DNA of 64,000 nt, taken from Chloranthus sessilifolius (lineage: Eukaryota; Streptophyta; Magnoliopsida; Chloranthales; Chloranthaceae). The notes under the pieces were generated by a model, which had not been told where the DNA came from, ran no database searches, and saw only the letters and a program-made list of their open reading frames with translations. This document shows positions 11,333 through 22,178 of the stretch, piece after piece; within the stretch, counting starts at the first letter, position 1; every line of letters begins with the position of its first letter. The stretch spans positions 143,919,317-143,983,316 of the forward strand of contig CM037584.1 of NCBI GenBank assembly GCA_021018995.1, given 5' to 3'. A program made the translations under genes and the position numbers.

Positions 11333-11345
11333 GGCTCTAATACCG
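11333..11345 (-). promoter_or_regulatory. Primer-binding site for initiator tRNA-Met
   Basis: The minus strand reads CGGTATTAGAGCC two bases after the LTR end at 11348. It matches TGGTATCAGAGCC, the complement of the plant initiator tRNA-Met 3' end, at 11 of 13 positions. Confidence 0.8.
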
Positions 11346-11627
11346 ACTGTGATAGCCCGAATTGTTACACCCAGAAACCCATGCCATCTGGATCATACTC
11401 TGGATGATTCTCGGAACAAAACAAAGAGTGTCTACTCTTCTAACGGAAATCAGGACAGACACGATTGGAAATTGGAAGATCGAGTAATCATATAAGGTTC
11501 TAAAAAGAAAGAATGTATATGACTACAAGTAAAATATCCATAGTATAATATACAGAAAGTTGGCCACCAGGCACACAGATAATCCAAAATACATATACAG
11601 AAATAAAATACATAACTAATACCCTAG

Positions 11628-11732
11628 CTACTGATAGAACTCGTCAATAGGGGTATCAGTATCCTCCTCCTCAGCCTCAGCCTCAGCCTCCAGCTGATAA
11701 TCGAGATCGCTCTTAGTGCCGGGAGCTTTAGC
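11628..11732 (-). CDS. Acidic mini-ORF in chromovirus LTR C (candidate last exon)
   Basis: Just after a candidate AG acceptor (TTCTAAG at 11733-11740) lies a short open frame. It contains SDLDYQL, an alternating Glu-Ala run and DTDTPIDEFYQ, then a TAG. Homologous positions in LTR D, LTR HI and LTR M encode similar acidic peptides, most ending in an aromatic residue. No known domain is recognised. It could be the 3' exon of a spliced LTR transcript or a remnant of one. Confidence 0.4.
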   Translation of the reverse strand, partial: AKAPGTKSDLDYQLEAEAEAEEEDTDTPIDEFYQ

Positions 11733-13305
11733 CTTAGAACCTATCATATAGAAACAAGGTGAGCTACCATCTAAGCTCAATAGAAGAAACTCAAGTAAAT
11801 TATATCTAAAATGTAAAACATGGTTTGCAGAATATAACTCAGAGCAGATGATTAAGTCAGATAATGCAAACATAATTGAATGGATGTAGACAAATGAATC
11901 AGAGAACAGATGCAGAATTATTATAAATAGACAAATTCTTAGAGTTTTCAGATGCATGCATACAATATTTAATGACTTAAATTCTATACTTAAATAACTC
12001 CCGTGAATATAGCACGTGATAGCCAGATGTGTGTCGATGGATAACCCCGACCATCGTCGTTCAATTAACAATTATAGATAATTACATCCAACCTCTTCAA
12101 AGGAGAGCAATTTGTGCCAGGGGGTTTACAAATTAGATACACGGATATCCCGCCATGCCGGTCGTGGGTATCCTGCCACGTCAGGGGAATTCGTCACATG
12201 AACTTTAGATCAGAGCATATATTAGGAAGAAGAGTAGAGTAGAGTAGAGATACATAAAACATAAATAACAGAGCTTTATCATTGCATGGCATGCTTTTGA
12301 AACAACAAGAGTCAGATACGGATACTCAGAAACCATGCAGTCAAATTGGGTACAAGTTAAGTTGAATTTCCCCTACCTCAGATCAGGTCTTTCTAAGCAA
12401 ATCCAAAGCATTCTAAAGGGTCTTGGTCTTGACCTAGACCATATGTATGGTATACTAAGTGTCAGAAGTGTCAGAACAGAAATTGGTACACTGCCCAGCA
12501 GTGTTTTTCCTAGAAAACCAAAACAGGACAAAACAAGGAATTCGATCAATCAATCCCCATATTTGATTGATTGGATTCACATTTGATCGATCAATTCATC
12601 ATTTGATCGATCGAATGTCATACCTCTATACAGACAGAATAGCAGAAATTTGATTGATCAACTCCATGTTTGATCGTTCGAATTCATGGTTTGATCGATC
12701 AATTCCCATATTTGATTGATCGAAAACCAACCTTTCACACTACGGAATAGACAAAAATTTGGTCGATCGATTCCCTAGTTGATCGATCAGATCTTCACTT
12801 TGATCGATCGGATTTTTCAAGCTAAAAGTTTCAGAAAACATACCTGTTGTTCTATACATTATTTATAAAATTCGATCGATCAAATCCCCTATTTGATCAA
12901 TCAATCCTGCTATTCGATCGATCAATTCTCAATTGATTGATTAGTTCGTACTTGATCGATCACCTCATATTCTGATCGATCAGTGCCAAATTTGATCGAT
13001 CAATTCACCAATTTGATCGATCGAGCATATCGGGCCTGAACTTCTCAGAAACATCACCTTTCTATTTCAAATGGAAGTTATACAATTCGATCGATCAAAT
13101 CTCAAATTTGATCGATCGGATTACAGACTAATCGATCGATTACTTGAATTGATCGATCGGATAAGACAGTAACTGTCATTAATGGGATTTGTTGAAACTT
13201 AACCCAGTTCAGCCCTAAACTTTATGATTCTCTACGAATAATTCAAGCACACTAAACACAAGTATTAAATGACATCTAAACTACAGAAAACCCATAATAA
13301 CTTAC
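11733..13305 (-). other. Candidate intron within chromovirus LTR C
   Basis: On the minus strand a strong donor (AAGAA|GTAAGTTATT at 13305) and an acceptor before 11732 bracket 1573 bp. The equivalent intervals in LTR D (1548 bp), HI (1547 bp) and M (1655 bp) are nearly the same length and also end just before an acidic mini-ORF. The motif array lies inside. There is no transcript evidence. Confidence 0.35.
12541..13162 (-). promoter_or_regulatory. GATCGATC motif array, 20-21 bp phased
   Basis: About 23 copies of a near-palindrome TTTGATCGATCAA/GG occur. The G of GATCGATC (or its equivalent) falls at 12544, 12565, 12585, 12605; 12652, 12672, 12693, 12714; 12761, 12781, 12802; 12874, 12895, 12916, 12935, 12954, 12974, 12994, 13015; and 13089, 13110, 13130, 13151. 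Spacings inside groups are 19-21 bp. Gaps between groups are 47, 47, 72 and 74 bp. The spacer bases vary while the core is kept. Confidence 0.85.
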
Positions 13306-13897
13306 TTCTTTGATGACGGTTTCCTTAGTTCACAGAGCTTTCAGTTCGAGGTGGGTTTTGAATTCAAACTCTAGAGTTTGTCAAGGCGAGTTCTCCGATG
13401 AATTGGAGATACAAATCCATGCAAACGCACAAACGCGTATTGCCCTTCTCAAGCAGATTAGACGTTCACAAGTCGATTCCTTCATGCATAAAATCAGAGG
13501 GCCCGTAACCTAGGGTTTCTCGAGCTTGGCTCAGCAGAGAGAGTTCTCTAGCTATAGCTTTGCAGGTAAGGGTTCAAAGCAAGGAGAAAAGGTATAAGGT
13601 ATTCCTAACCTTCCTTCTCTTATAAGCTACTAATGGAAATTTCTAAGATATTTCCATTTCTTATTCATTCACTCCGATGTTGGGAGCACACACCACACAC
13701 AGGCATATCATATTCTACCAAAGGTACAATCAGATCTCAGATTTGTGTCGCACGTGACCTCTCACTTCACACGCTCACGGATCAAAGATCCTGATATTAA
13801 TATTTTTATTATTCAATTTAAAAAAATATATCTCAATTTTTGTGCTAGGCACAAATACCAATGCAATCAGGAGTTTTAGAATTTTAGGGTCGTTACA

Positions 13898-14929
13898 TCA
13901 AGGGCCTTATCGGTTTAGCAGGCCTACTTATGTTTTTAATTCTGTAATCATATTCCGCTAGTGAATGCCGGCCCATAGAAGCGGCACGAGATCCTCACCC
14001 CCGGTCTTTGAACTTAAGAACACTTCCTTAAAAGTGAAAAATAAAATTAAACTAACAAAGGGGATTTAAATTGATTTTTGCTGGGTAGATTTTCAAGGGT
14101 TAGGTTATTTAGGCACACATATAAACTCTCGGGTCATAGTACAGTGGTAGCCCCTATTCGTGATGATCAGGAAAAGTCCCAGCCCACCTAATACCTGAGA
14201 AAAGTGGTTGCACTTGAGGTATATCGAGTGGGTAACCTTCTCATTACCAAGCTTAAAACCTGGGGAAAAAGAGAGCGTTAGCGAACCCAAATTGGCCTTT
14301 AAACCCCTAGGATCGGTGAGGAAAGAGACGGATCATATAAACAGTCAATCCCCGGAAGCATGGCTTCCACAAAAAGCTAGTTTGGAGACTCATTTTGGAT
14401 CAGAGGTGTTGCTGTCAAACTATCTGGAGACCCACCTTGTTCTGGCGCCACTAATAGTTGCGCCAATGCAAAATTCCTCAGAAGTACACTGGCGCATCTA
14501 TTAGTTGTGCCATCTTTATTCTGGGTATTTTTACACTGGCGCACCTAATAGTTGCTCCAGGTTGGTTTTAGGCAGTAACAGTCCGAATCTGAGCCCTGTT
14601 TCACACCCTGGACTCCTCGATTAGTGTCTTTAGTTCTTCTGTTTATGCCCCGCAATCTCTGACACCCAATACGCCCTCACCGGTCAAAAGAAGGTAACTT
14701 CTTTTTGACTCATTTCGAGGGATCGAGTTGTTTGCATCAGTTTCTATGCCTTCAATAGATCGAGGGGCCTCCCTTTGATTCTTTCGAAGTTCTTCAGAGC
14801 CTTTGTCGTGGGACCTATTTAGGGTACGAGAGCCACGCGAGAAGGGAATTCAAAAGGCCCCAGAATCCTCATTTCTTTTTACTTATAAAAATTCAAAAAA
14901 TTTAAAATTAAAAATCCAAAAATAGAGTC
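13898..14929 (+). other. Leader of element E with three phased hairpin motifs
   Basis: This is non-coding sequence between the end of chromovirus C and gag. It contains three 23-bp inverted repeats (TGGCGC...GCGCCA type) starting at 14443, 14490 and 14537, exactly 47 bp apart. A TATA-like TTATAAAAATTC lies near 14883. It does not resemble the 3' LTR apart from the hairpin motif, so it is likely leader and not LTR. Short open frames here have no recognisable product. Confidence 0.5.
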
Positions 14930-15043
14930 TTGATTGGTGCCGGCAAAACGACATCATCGTACCCTCCGTCATCCCGTAGGGGAAGAAGGAGGAAGCTTTA
15001 TGGGCCTCATCCGAGGCATCTGTACTCGACCCAATGCCGAGCT

Positions 15044-16150
15044 ATGTCGTGGGCTGTGGACTCGGCTTACGCCAATCCCAACTCATCCCTGCCACATTCT
15101 CCAATCCATTCCCATACCGAAGAAGCTTTTACTTCCACCCCTCTCACCCAATCAGCCCTCACCATAATTGGCCCGTTCGGTGCCCCTATTTTCCCTTCCA
15201 CCACTTCCCAAAATAACCAAAATCTAATTCCCCATTTCCCGTCATTTTCCCAATCCATGCCTTCATCCATGGCCATCTCCAACCCATCTCACCTTCTTTC
15301 CACATCCATTCAAAACCCGGCCCCATCCTCCACTTTAACCAACATACCCTATTTTTTACCCGCCCAACGCATACCCAATCTCCCCACATCTATCCATGCA
15401 GCATCCGATCCCCCATACATCCCTCCATCTACCCAGGTCATGCCTATTTTTACCGGGGCCATGACTAGCTTTCCTCTCTCCTCATCCACATCCATGCCCC
15501 ATACATCCTCCCCACACATGCCCAATCCATCCCCATTCACCGATGACCCATCTACTTTCTCCAACCCACCTCATATCCCCCCACTCACCCGGGTCATGCC
15601 CGATTTTACCGGGGCCATGCCAAATTTTCCCTCTTCATCCACCCCATCCATACCCCTCCAACCATTAAATACCCCATCCGATCCCCCTTCCATGGCCATG
15701 ATGGAGGAGATGTTCCACACTTACAAAATGTGGAAGGCCTCCCAACACATCCCCTCTCATCCGCACCACACATCTATGGATCCTTCCCATACCTTATCAA
15801 GCCTCCATGCCTCATTCCCCCATGAACCCCATCAACCCCCATCATCCACACCATCCAAACCCCCACTACTCACATACCCCAAGGCCAAATGGCCCAAACC
15901 CCCATTACCCACATACCCCAAGGCCCAATGGCCAAAAACCCCATGACCCAAAATCATCAAGGTCCCATGTCCCAGACCCATCAAAGGCCCATGGCCCAGA
16001 CTTATCATGACCAAGGCTTTTTGGCCCAAACTTCCCAAGGACACATGGGCCAAACCTTCATAACCCAACCCTCCCAAGTCTTCATGGCCCATACCCAAGC
16101 CCAACAAGGCCCTAACCTTAGAGCCTCACACCCATGCCCTTCATAATTCC
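15044..16150 (+). pseudogene. gag: Element E gag N-terminal Pro/His/Ser-rich region
   Basis: The first in-frame ATG is at 15044 (MSWAVDSAYANPNSS). About 300 codons of very Pro-, His- and Ser-rich sequence follow, with internal repeats: IPPSTQVMPIFTGAM is repeated as IPPLTRVMPDFTGAM, and LLTYPKAKWPKPP as LPTYPKAQWPKTP. Frameshifts around 15900-16150 move the reading between all three frames. Long Pro-rich N-termini occur in some Tat gags, and no catalytic function is expected. Long complementary-strand open frames here are shadows of the biased composition. Confidence 0.6.
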
Positions 16151-16586
16151 TGCAAAATTTCACCCACCCACAACCCACGTTCCCAGCTCAAACCCATGTC
16201 TTACATCAACCCCAATTCACCCATATCCCAACATCCCAAAGTCAGTTCCAAACCTTTCCCCATGCCCAATGGCCTCATCAAACCCCACCCCAAAATCAGA
16301 CGTCTACCCATCCCATCACCCAACAAACCTTCCCTCACCTCCAATGGACTCACCCAACCCCCATTCAAGCCATTCCCATCTAGTCCATGCAGCACCAGTA
16401 AGAGAATCCCGCCCTCACTGCACCTTATGTAGACCAGCAGTATGAAGAGGACGAGATTAGGAACAGTGGAGCCTATGTTGGGGCATTGATCAGTCTTAAC
16501 CCTCCTTCCATGATTTCTTGGTAGTCCAGAGTGAAGCCCAACCAACTGCTGAGAAAGTGGCCCCCATGTCCAAGGAATTATAGCAG

Positions 16587-17279
16587 TTGAAAGAGCAATT
16601 AGAAAAAATTCAAAAGCAGTTGTTGAAGATGGGTGGTGCTAAAATCCGCCTCATAGACTTCTCGAATTTATGTTTATTCGCTGAGGTCCCCTTGCCTCCC
16701 AAATTTAAAATACCGGCTTTTGACAAGTATAACGGCACCAGCAATCCCATAGCACACCTCAAGTCTTATTGTGGGGATATGTGTCAATATGGAGGGGACA
16801 AAAGACTATTAATAAAGGTCTTTCAGAAGAGTCTAACTGGTCCGTCCTTAAGGTGGTTCACATCCTTAGAACCATCTATGATAAAAACTTGGAAGGACTT
16901 GACGCATTTATTTCAAGAGCAATATATCTACAATATAGACATTGAACCGCGCAAGTCAGATTTGGCCTGTTTGAAGCAGAACTCGAATGAAACTTTTAGC
17001 GATTATTTAGGACGTTGGAGAGCATTGACATCTCAAGTTAGAAAGAAGATACCTGATGATGGACAAATAGAAATAATTTCCAAAAATACTTTGTTAGTGA
17101 TCTCAGACTTTCTAGTGTATCAGCAGCAGTCTAGCTTCGCTGATCTGATAAGGAACGCAAATCGTTGTGAAGATGCTATCAGGGAGGGTCGCTTGAGTAA
17201 GAATATACCCAGTGGAACCAATGGAGTTAGAAGGTTCTCAGAGCAAAGAAATGAGAAGAGAGCGGGGGCCGATGTCTAG
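16587..17279 (+). pseudogene. gag: Element E gag capsid domain
   Basis: About 230 codons hold the retrotransposon gag core. KFKIPAFDKYNGTSNPIAHL is the canonical entry motif, followed by FQKSLTGPSLRWF, a WKDLTHLFQEQY helix and SDLACLKQNSNETFSDYLGRW. In Tat elements this domain forms the virus-like particle shell. The frame is open over the whole domain, but flanking frames are shifted. The frame appears to start upstream near 16569 without a clear ATG. Confidence 0.85.
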
Positions 17280-17390
17280 AATGTTGCCAACACCAGGCCC
17301 AATAACAATATAACTCCGTTCCAATTCAAGGCAGCCCAACCAGCACTAATCAGAACTGAACCACTGCAGAGAACAAGGAATGGACAGGGT

Positions 17391-18137
17391 ATGCAGATGA
17401 TTCTGGAGCAGAGGAGAGCCCGCTATGATCAAGTATTTACGCCCATAAGGAAATCTTTGAATGTACTTTTGCCTTTGCTAATAGAAAAGAGATTAGTTAC
17501 TACTCGTCAACCACAACCTCCTCACCCAATCCTAAAGAATTATGACTATAATACTCACTGTAACTTTCATCAGAGTCCGGGTCACCTGATTGATCACTGC
17601 TTCCCATTGAAGCACGCGATCCAAGACTTAATTGATACCAGGAAAATCATTCCACCTGCACCTTCTCAAGCGAACCAGCATGTAAACATTCATCAGGTGC
17701 CATTACCCGCTCATCCTGCCGGAGGAGTAGGTCCTAGACCCACCACCAGGATGATAGAAGAGTGTGATGAGGAATTTGAATTTAACCCGTCGGACTACAT
17801 CAGTGACTGGGAAATTTATGTAGCACTGTTGCAAAGAGAATGCGAAGAGAGGACTATCGGGTGATTGAACTCTTGAATTCTCTTGAATTTGTCAGATTAT
17901 TTCCCCAACCCAGCACCACGAGTTGAACCCTTAGATCTTAGGGCTTATTTCCCATCACACACACCTGTCAATTATGTGCACATAAATGCATATCAACCAT
18001 ATACGGCCAACCCCATCAATTATCCGATAGCCCATCAAGTCCCCCATCCCCCACCATCACCTATAAACTATCAATGGCCCACTCCTACCCCTTTACCTCG
18101 GGTGCAACCACCCTCAATCCTCATCACCCCAACCTGA
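17391..18137 (+). pseudogene. gag: Element E gag C-terminus with zinc knuckle
   Basis: The frame at 17391-17864 carries CNFHQSPGHLIDHC, a C-X2-H-X4-H-X4-C knuckle typical of Tat gag, followed by PLKHAIQDLIDTRKI. A shifted frame (17883-18137) continues with a Pro/Tyr-rich tail. The region up to 18480 is coding-like but has several stops. Its role would be nucleic-acid binding during packaging. Confidence 0.75.
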
Positions 18138-18482
18138 CCCAATTTTGCCACCCAACCATCTGTCACTGAAGTGAACAAATAATTATCCACCCTTTCGGAG
18201 CCATCAGTACAAATGCTTCAGTTATCGGCAGCCACTCCATTTTAGATTTCGGGACCAACCTACAATCCTCATCAGGTCCCTCTGAGTTATGAGCAGACAG
18301 ATGTCAACACTGGCAGTAGCAGAGAAGGGGTAGTGGACTTTGTCACCGGATCCGAGAGGATTTCTAAATAGTCAAAAGCACCAGCAGCAGCATAAGCCCA
18401 ACCAGAGGGTAAGAAAGATAGCACTATTAATCCTTTTGAAAAAATGAGTTGAGAACATATACTGGAGACTCAGTTAAGAAGG

Positions 18483-19337
18483 ATGCCAACTCACATCACT
18501 GTGTGGGATCTGTTAATGACGTCCCCACTCCAATTTCAAGCTTTAATGGGGACGTTAAAGAATGTGCATGTTTCGCTTTATGTTAGCCCTGATGAAGTTG
18601 AACAAATAATTGGACAAGTGATTGCCCCAAATGCCATTTCATTTTCAGATGCCAATTTACCGGAGGAAGGAAGTAGTTACTCAAAATCCTTAAATATAAC
18701 TGTTGAGTTTGGAAATATGATAATCCCTTTGGTTTTAATCGATAATGGGTCTGCGTTATATATATGCCCGCTAAGAATTGCTACCAAGATTGGGGTAGAT
18801 CCATGCATGCTGAGACCCACGAGAACCAGTGCCCGAGGTTTCGATAATACACAAAGAGAGATAATGGGAGAAGTTGACCTTGAGCTGTTGATTGGGCCAA
18901 TGACCTTCTCCATATTGTTTCAAGTGATGGACATTAAATCCTTGTTCAATCTACTATTAGGGCGCCCATGGCTGCATGATATTGGAGCGATCCCATCCAC
19001 GCTGCACCAGAAGCTCAAGTTTACGTCTGGGCATAAGATTATCACTATCATTGGTGAAGGGCACAGTGAGAAGGAAAAAGCCACCAACAGCGTTGAAAAG
19101 CCCAAAGTGCTGAATGTTCCACACATCGCTGAGGATGTCGACCTCCATAGTTTTAAGTATGAAGTATCAACAGTACTCCCAAAGCCCATCGAGGGCATCA
19201 TCCCAAAAATTGGAGGTGGAATGGTGGCGGCAGTGGCCATGCTCCATAAATGGGGCTACCAAAGAGGAAAGGGGTTGGGTCCCCGACTGCAAGGAAGAAG
19301 AGAGAGCCGTCACAGCCAAGGGGGGCTAGAAAGTTAG
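18483..19337 (+). pseudogene. pro: Element E protease with C-terminal G-patch
   Basis: An open frame of 284 codons starts at ATG 18483, inside a polyprotein frame that is closed by stops upstream. Motifs in order: ISFSDANLPEEG, the retropepsin active site VLIDNGSALYICPL, FNLLLGRPWLHDIGAIPS, and near the end a G-patch-like WGYQRGKGLGPRLQGR. The last segment shifts frame around 19330 and continues as LGLGYKPTEEE. G-patch motifs beside retropepsins are known from betaretroviruses. The DNGS form of the active site is common in Tat elements. The frameshift is the main visible lesion. Confidence 0.85.
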
Positions 19338-19774
19338 ATTTGGGTTAGGTTACAAGCCCACGGAAGAAGAGGTTCGAGAGGCTAAGGAGAAAGCCTGGGC
19401 CACGAAAATTGCAAGAGCCAGGGGGATACACATAGAGGAAAGACCCCATCCCAGGCATCACATCAGAGACTCGTTCGTGAGTGCCAAGGTTGTAAAGATC
19501 AACCAGAATGGGGTAACCCAATTAACCCCACATAAACTCGCAACACCTGTTCACCCCACCAATCCCCACATTACCCTTTCTAGTTTGGAAATAGATTTGG
19601 TGGCGTTATCCCTCTTTGAGGAACGACGACCCGTACCTGAATAAACTTCCCCTGTGGTGAACTACCATAAAACTGTGTTGACGTTTGAGGATGTAATCTC
19701 AGACGAATTTGGGATCAACATGATGGAGGCTGAATCCGAAGAGCCGTATCAGTCAGCATCCTCCATCCAAACAG
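19338..19774 (+). pseudogene. Element E protease-RT linker, exon before the intron
   Basis: Frame 1 reads LGYKPTEEEVREAKEKAWATK and continues with a hydrophilic acidic region to SSIQT, with one in-frame TAA at 19642. It has no known domain and corresponds to the linker between protease and RT in Tat elements. It ends at a splice donor (ACAG|GTAAAG, 19774/19775). Confidence 0.6.
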
Positions 19775-20094
19775 GTAAAGAAGTGGCTTCTCAGGTACGC
19801 AACTGAATATCTTTGCCCCAAATCTTAGAAGCGAGGAGTGGCTTAAAATTCGACACCCATTTTCCAAAAAAAAATAACCTATAAAAAGTGAGATAAGCCC
19901 TTGATAGGCAATACCTTGTATATACACAGACTCGCACTGCCAAGGGTCCGTGTTTGAAGAAAATAAAAATTTCAAAAACATGGAAAATATACAAAATCTA
20001 AAATTATTGTCATTTAAAATTCTAAATAAAATCTCATAAAAAGATGTCATAATTGAAATCCCCGTCCCATGTAAAATCGACCCCTTTTTTGTAG
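19775..20094 (+). other. Ogre-type intron before RT (320 bp)
   Basis: The sequence is AT-rich and full of stops between two coding stretches. The donor is CAG|GTAAAG and the acceptor CTTTTTTGTAG|AAA after a pyrimidine run. The upstream frame leaves one base (G at 19774) and the downstream frame needs two (AA at 20095-20096). Removing 320 bp therefore joins frame 1 to frame 3 exactly in phase with RT. Ogre elements are known to carry an intron at this place. RNA evidence is lacking here. Confidence 0.75.
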
Positions 20095-21008
20095 AAATAC
20101 AAGAAGTAGGAGTTACGAGTCTAGAAGAGGATGTCCCTTTGGAGGAGCTCCCCAATGAGCTCCTTGACTGGTTTGCCGAATTTAAGCATAGCCTTACCCC
20201 CATTGTCGAAGAAACGGAAGATATCAATTTAGGAACTGAGGAGACTCCCCGAGTTACCAAAATCGAAACGTTGCTGCCTCTCAAAGAAAGAAAAAGCATG
20301 ATCGATTTCCTCCGGTCATACCAAGACATTTTTGCCTGGTCGTACGAGGACATGCCTGGTCAGGACACTGATTTGGTCGAGCATGAGTTGCCGCTCTACC
20401 CTGATATGAAGCCGGTTAAGCAGAAGTTGAGATGTCTTCGACCCGAGTGGATGTTGAAAGTCAAAGATGAGGTCATCAAGAAGTATGATGCAGGGTTTCT
20501 CATGGTATCTATGTACCCACAGTGGCTGGCCAATATTGTGCTTGTGCCGAAGAAAGACAGAAAAGTTCGCATGTGTATTGATTTTATAAACTTGAACAGG
20601 GCGAGCCCGAAGGATGATTTCCTGTTACTACACATCGACATCTTGGTCGATAACACTGCTAAGCATGGGATGCTTTCTTTTATGGACAGATTCTCTGGAT
20701 ACAATCAGATTAGGATGGACGAGGTAGATCGAGAGAATATGGCCTTTATCACTCCGTGGGGAACCTTTTGCTATAGAGTCATGCCATTTGGTTTGAAGAA
20801 TGCTGGTGCAACGTACCAAAGAGCAATGACGACGCTATTCCATGACATGATGCACCCAAAGATTGAGGTGTATGTTGATGATATGATAGCCAAGTCACCA
20901 GAGCAAAGCGATCACTTGGTTAACCTTCAGAAGCTGTTTGAGAGGTTGAGAAAGTATCGATTAATCCACAGAAGTGCACATTTGGCGCCATGTCAAGAAA
21001 ATTGTTAG
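20095..21008 (+). pseudogene. RT: Element E reverse transcriptase
   Basis: The frame is continuous from the splice acceptor to a frameshift near 21000. Palm and finger motifs are in order: MCIDFINLNRASPKDDF, MLSFMDRFSGYNQIRM, FITPWGTFCYRVMPFGLKNAGATYQ and the catalytic YVDDMIAKS (Asp pair near 20875-20885). This is a Ty3-type RT, and the DDMIAKS form is typical of the Tat lineage. The catalytic residues are intact, but the frame breaks before the connection domain. Confidence 0.92.
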
Positions 21009-21600
21009 GATTCATCGTCAGCAGGAGAGGGATTGAGGTCAACCCAGTCAAAGTTAAAGTCATCACGAAAACGCTGCCGCCATCTATTAAGAAAGAGGTG
21101 AGAGGGTTCTTAGGCAGAATACAATATATCAGTCGGTTCATTGTACAACTAACTCCAGTCTGCACACCGATCTTCAAGCTACTTCGGAAGAACTCACCCA
21201 TTGAATGGAACGATGATTGTTAGGCAGAGTTCGATAAAATCAAAAGCTACCTCCTTAACCCACCTGTTTTGGTACCACCTGAGCCGGGGAGACCACTCTT
21301 GATGTATCTCTCCACAACTGAAGTCTCGATGGGATGTGTCTTAGGGCAGCATGATGAGACAGAAAGAAGAGAGCAGGCCATCTACTGTCTGAACAAGAAG
21401 TTTACTGATTATGAGATGCACTATTCTCATCTAGAGAAAGCATCCCTAGCTCTAGTATGGGCTAATCAGAGGCTCTGCCATTACTTGCTATCCCAAGCCG
21501 TTCTACTCCTAGTCCGCATGGATCCATTAAAGTACTTATTCGAAAAGCTGGCTCTTACTGGATGAATCGCACGATGGCAGCTTTTATTATCTGAGTTTGA
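20990..21600 (+). pseudogene. RNH: Element E RT connection and first RNase H
   Basis: After a frameshift, frame 2 carries KLLGFIVSRRGIEVNPVKV and GFLGRIQYISRFI (RT thumb and connection). After a stop at 21221 it continues with the RNase H-like region: RPLLMYLSTTEVSMGCVLGQ, the tract AIYCLNKKFTDYEMHYSHLEK, LALVWANQRLCHYL and MDPLKYLFEKLALTG. The order and spacing match Tat pol. Stops at 21221 and 21563 inactivate it. Confidence 0.88.
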
Positions 21601-22178
21601 CATCACATACATTACTCAGAAATCGATCAAAGGTACTCATCGATCATCTTGTCGACAACCCTTTATCAGACTATGAGCCCTTGAGAATTGAGTTCCCTGA
21701 TGAGGACATCCTGTTCATGACGGAAGACGATATAGAAGAAGCAAAAGAATCATGGGTAATGCACTTTGACGGGGCAGCAAATGCTGAAGGTCAGGGAGTT
21801 AGCACCATCCAGATTTTATTGAAAGGATCCCACGTACCAGTTTCCATCAAGCTCAACTTCCCTTGCACTAACAACATAGTCGAGTATGAAGCTTGTGCTT
21901 CTAGTTTACAGGCAGCTCTCGATCTGAACGTAACTTACCTCCGAGTATTTGGTGATTCACAGCTGATCATTTGCCAAACGAATGGAGAATGGAAGATGAA
22001 AGATGAGAAACTGATCCCTTACCATGAGCACCTCGAGGATCTGATAGCTTGTTTCAAGGACGTGACATTCTCATATGTCCCACGGATAAGGAATCCTTTT
22101 GCCGACGCATTAGCCACTTTGGTGTCAATGGTAGAAATCCCATATGGTGTTGAGATGAAGCCGATCATGATCGAGTAA
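21597..22178 (+). pseudogene. aRNH: Element E second, archaeal-type RNase H (aRNH)
   Basis: About 190 codons hold a complete RNase HI-like fold: WVMHFDGAANAEGQG (first Asp), NIVEYEACASSLQAAL (Glu), YLRVFGDSQLIICQTNGEW (Asp) and a C-terminal PRIRNPFADALATL. The extra RNase H after the Ty3 RNase H is a hallmark of the Tat lineage. Its N-terminus is reached by a frameshift from the preceding frame near 21600. Confidence 0.9.

Larger units (their letters stand above)
9477..13897 (-). mobile_element. Tekay-type chromovirus C, 5' part
   Basis: The order on the minus strand is 5' LTR (13897-11348), primer-binding site complementary to initiator tRNA-Met (11345-11333), gag (11238-9970) and the start of protease (9837-9477). 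The protease frame stops abruptly at the LTR of element A, so A disrupted C, and the rest of C lies left of the window. The LTR is 2550 bp, starts TGTAACGACCCTAAAATTC and ends GGGCTATCACA. The LTR form, the tRNA-Met primer site and the gag and protease motifs together fit the Tekay/Del lineage. Confidence 0.8.
11348..13897 (-). repeat. 5' LTR of chromovirus C (2550 bp)
   Basis: TG...CA ends are TGTAACGACCC at 13897 and CTATCACA at 11348. In transcription order it holds a TATA-like box (minus strand of 13618-13626), a GTAAGT splice donor at 13305, a GATCGATC array (13162-12541), a block with CCATCGTCG and ATCCTGCCACG shared with LTR D, the TAGCTCACC segment shared by all chromovirus LTRs here, and an acidic mini-ORF (11732-11628). 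Confidence 0.85.

Noticed and set aside
12541..13162. Regular short repeats with spacers resembling a CRISPR array
   Set aside because: The repeats are degenerate 10-13 bp palindromes at 20-bp steps inside a plant LTR. There are no cas genes and spacers are not of uniform unique type.
15067..16545. Several minus-strand open frames opposite the Pro-rich gag
   Set aside because: They are Gly/Trp-rich shadows of the CCN-rich sense strand with no homology pattern.
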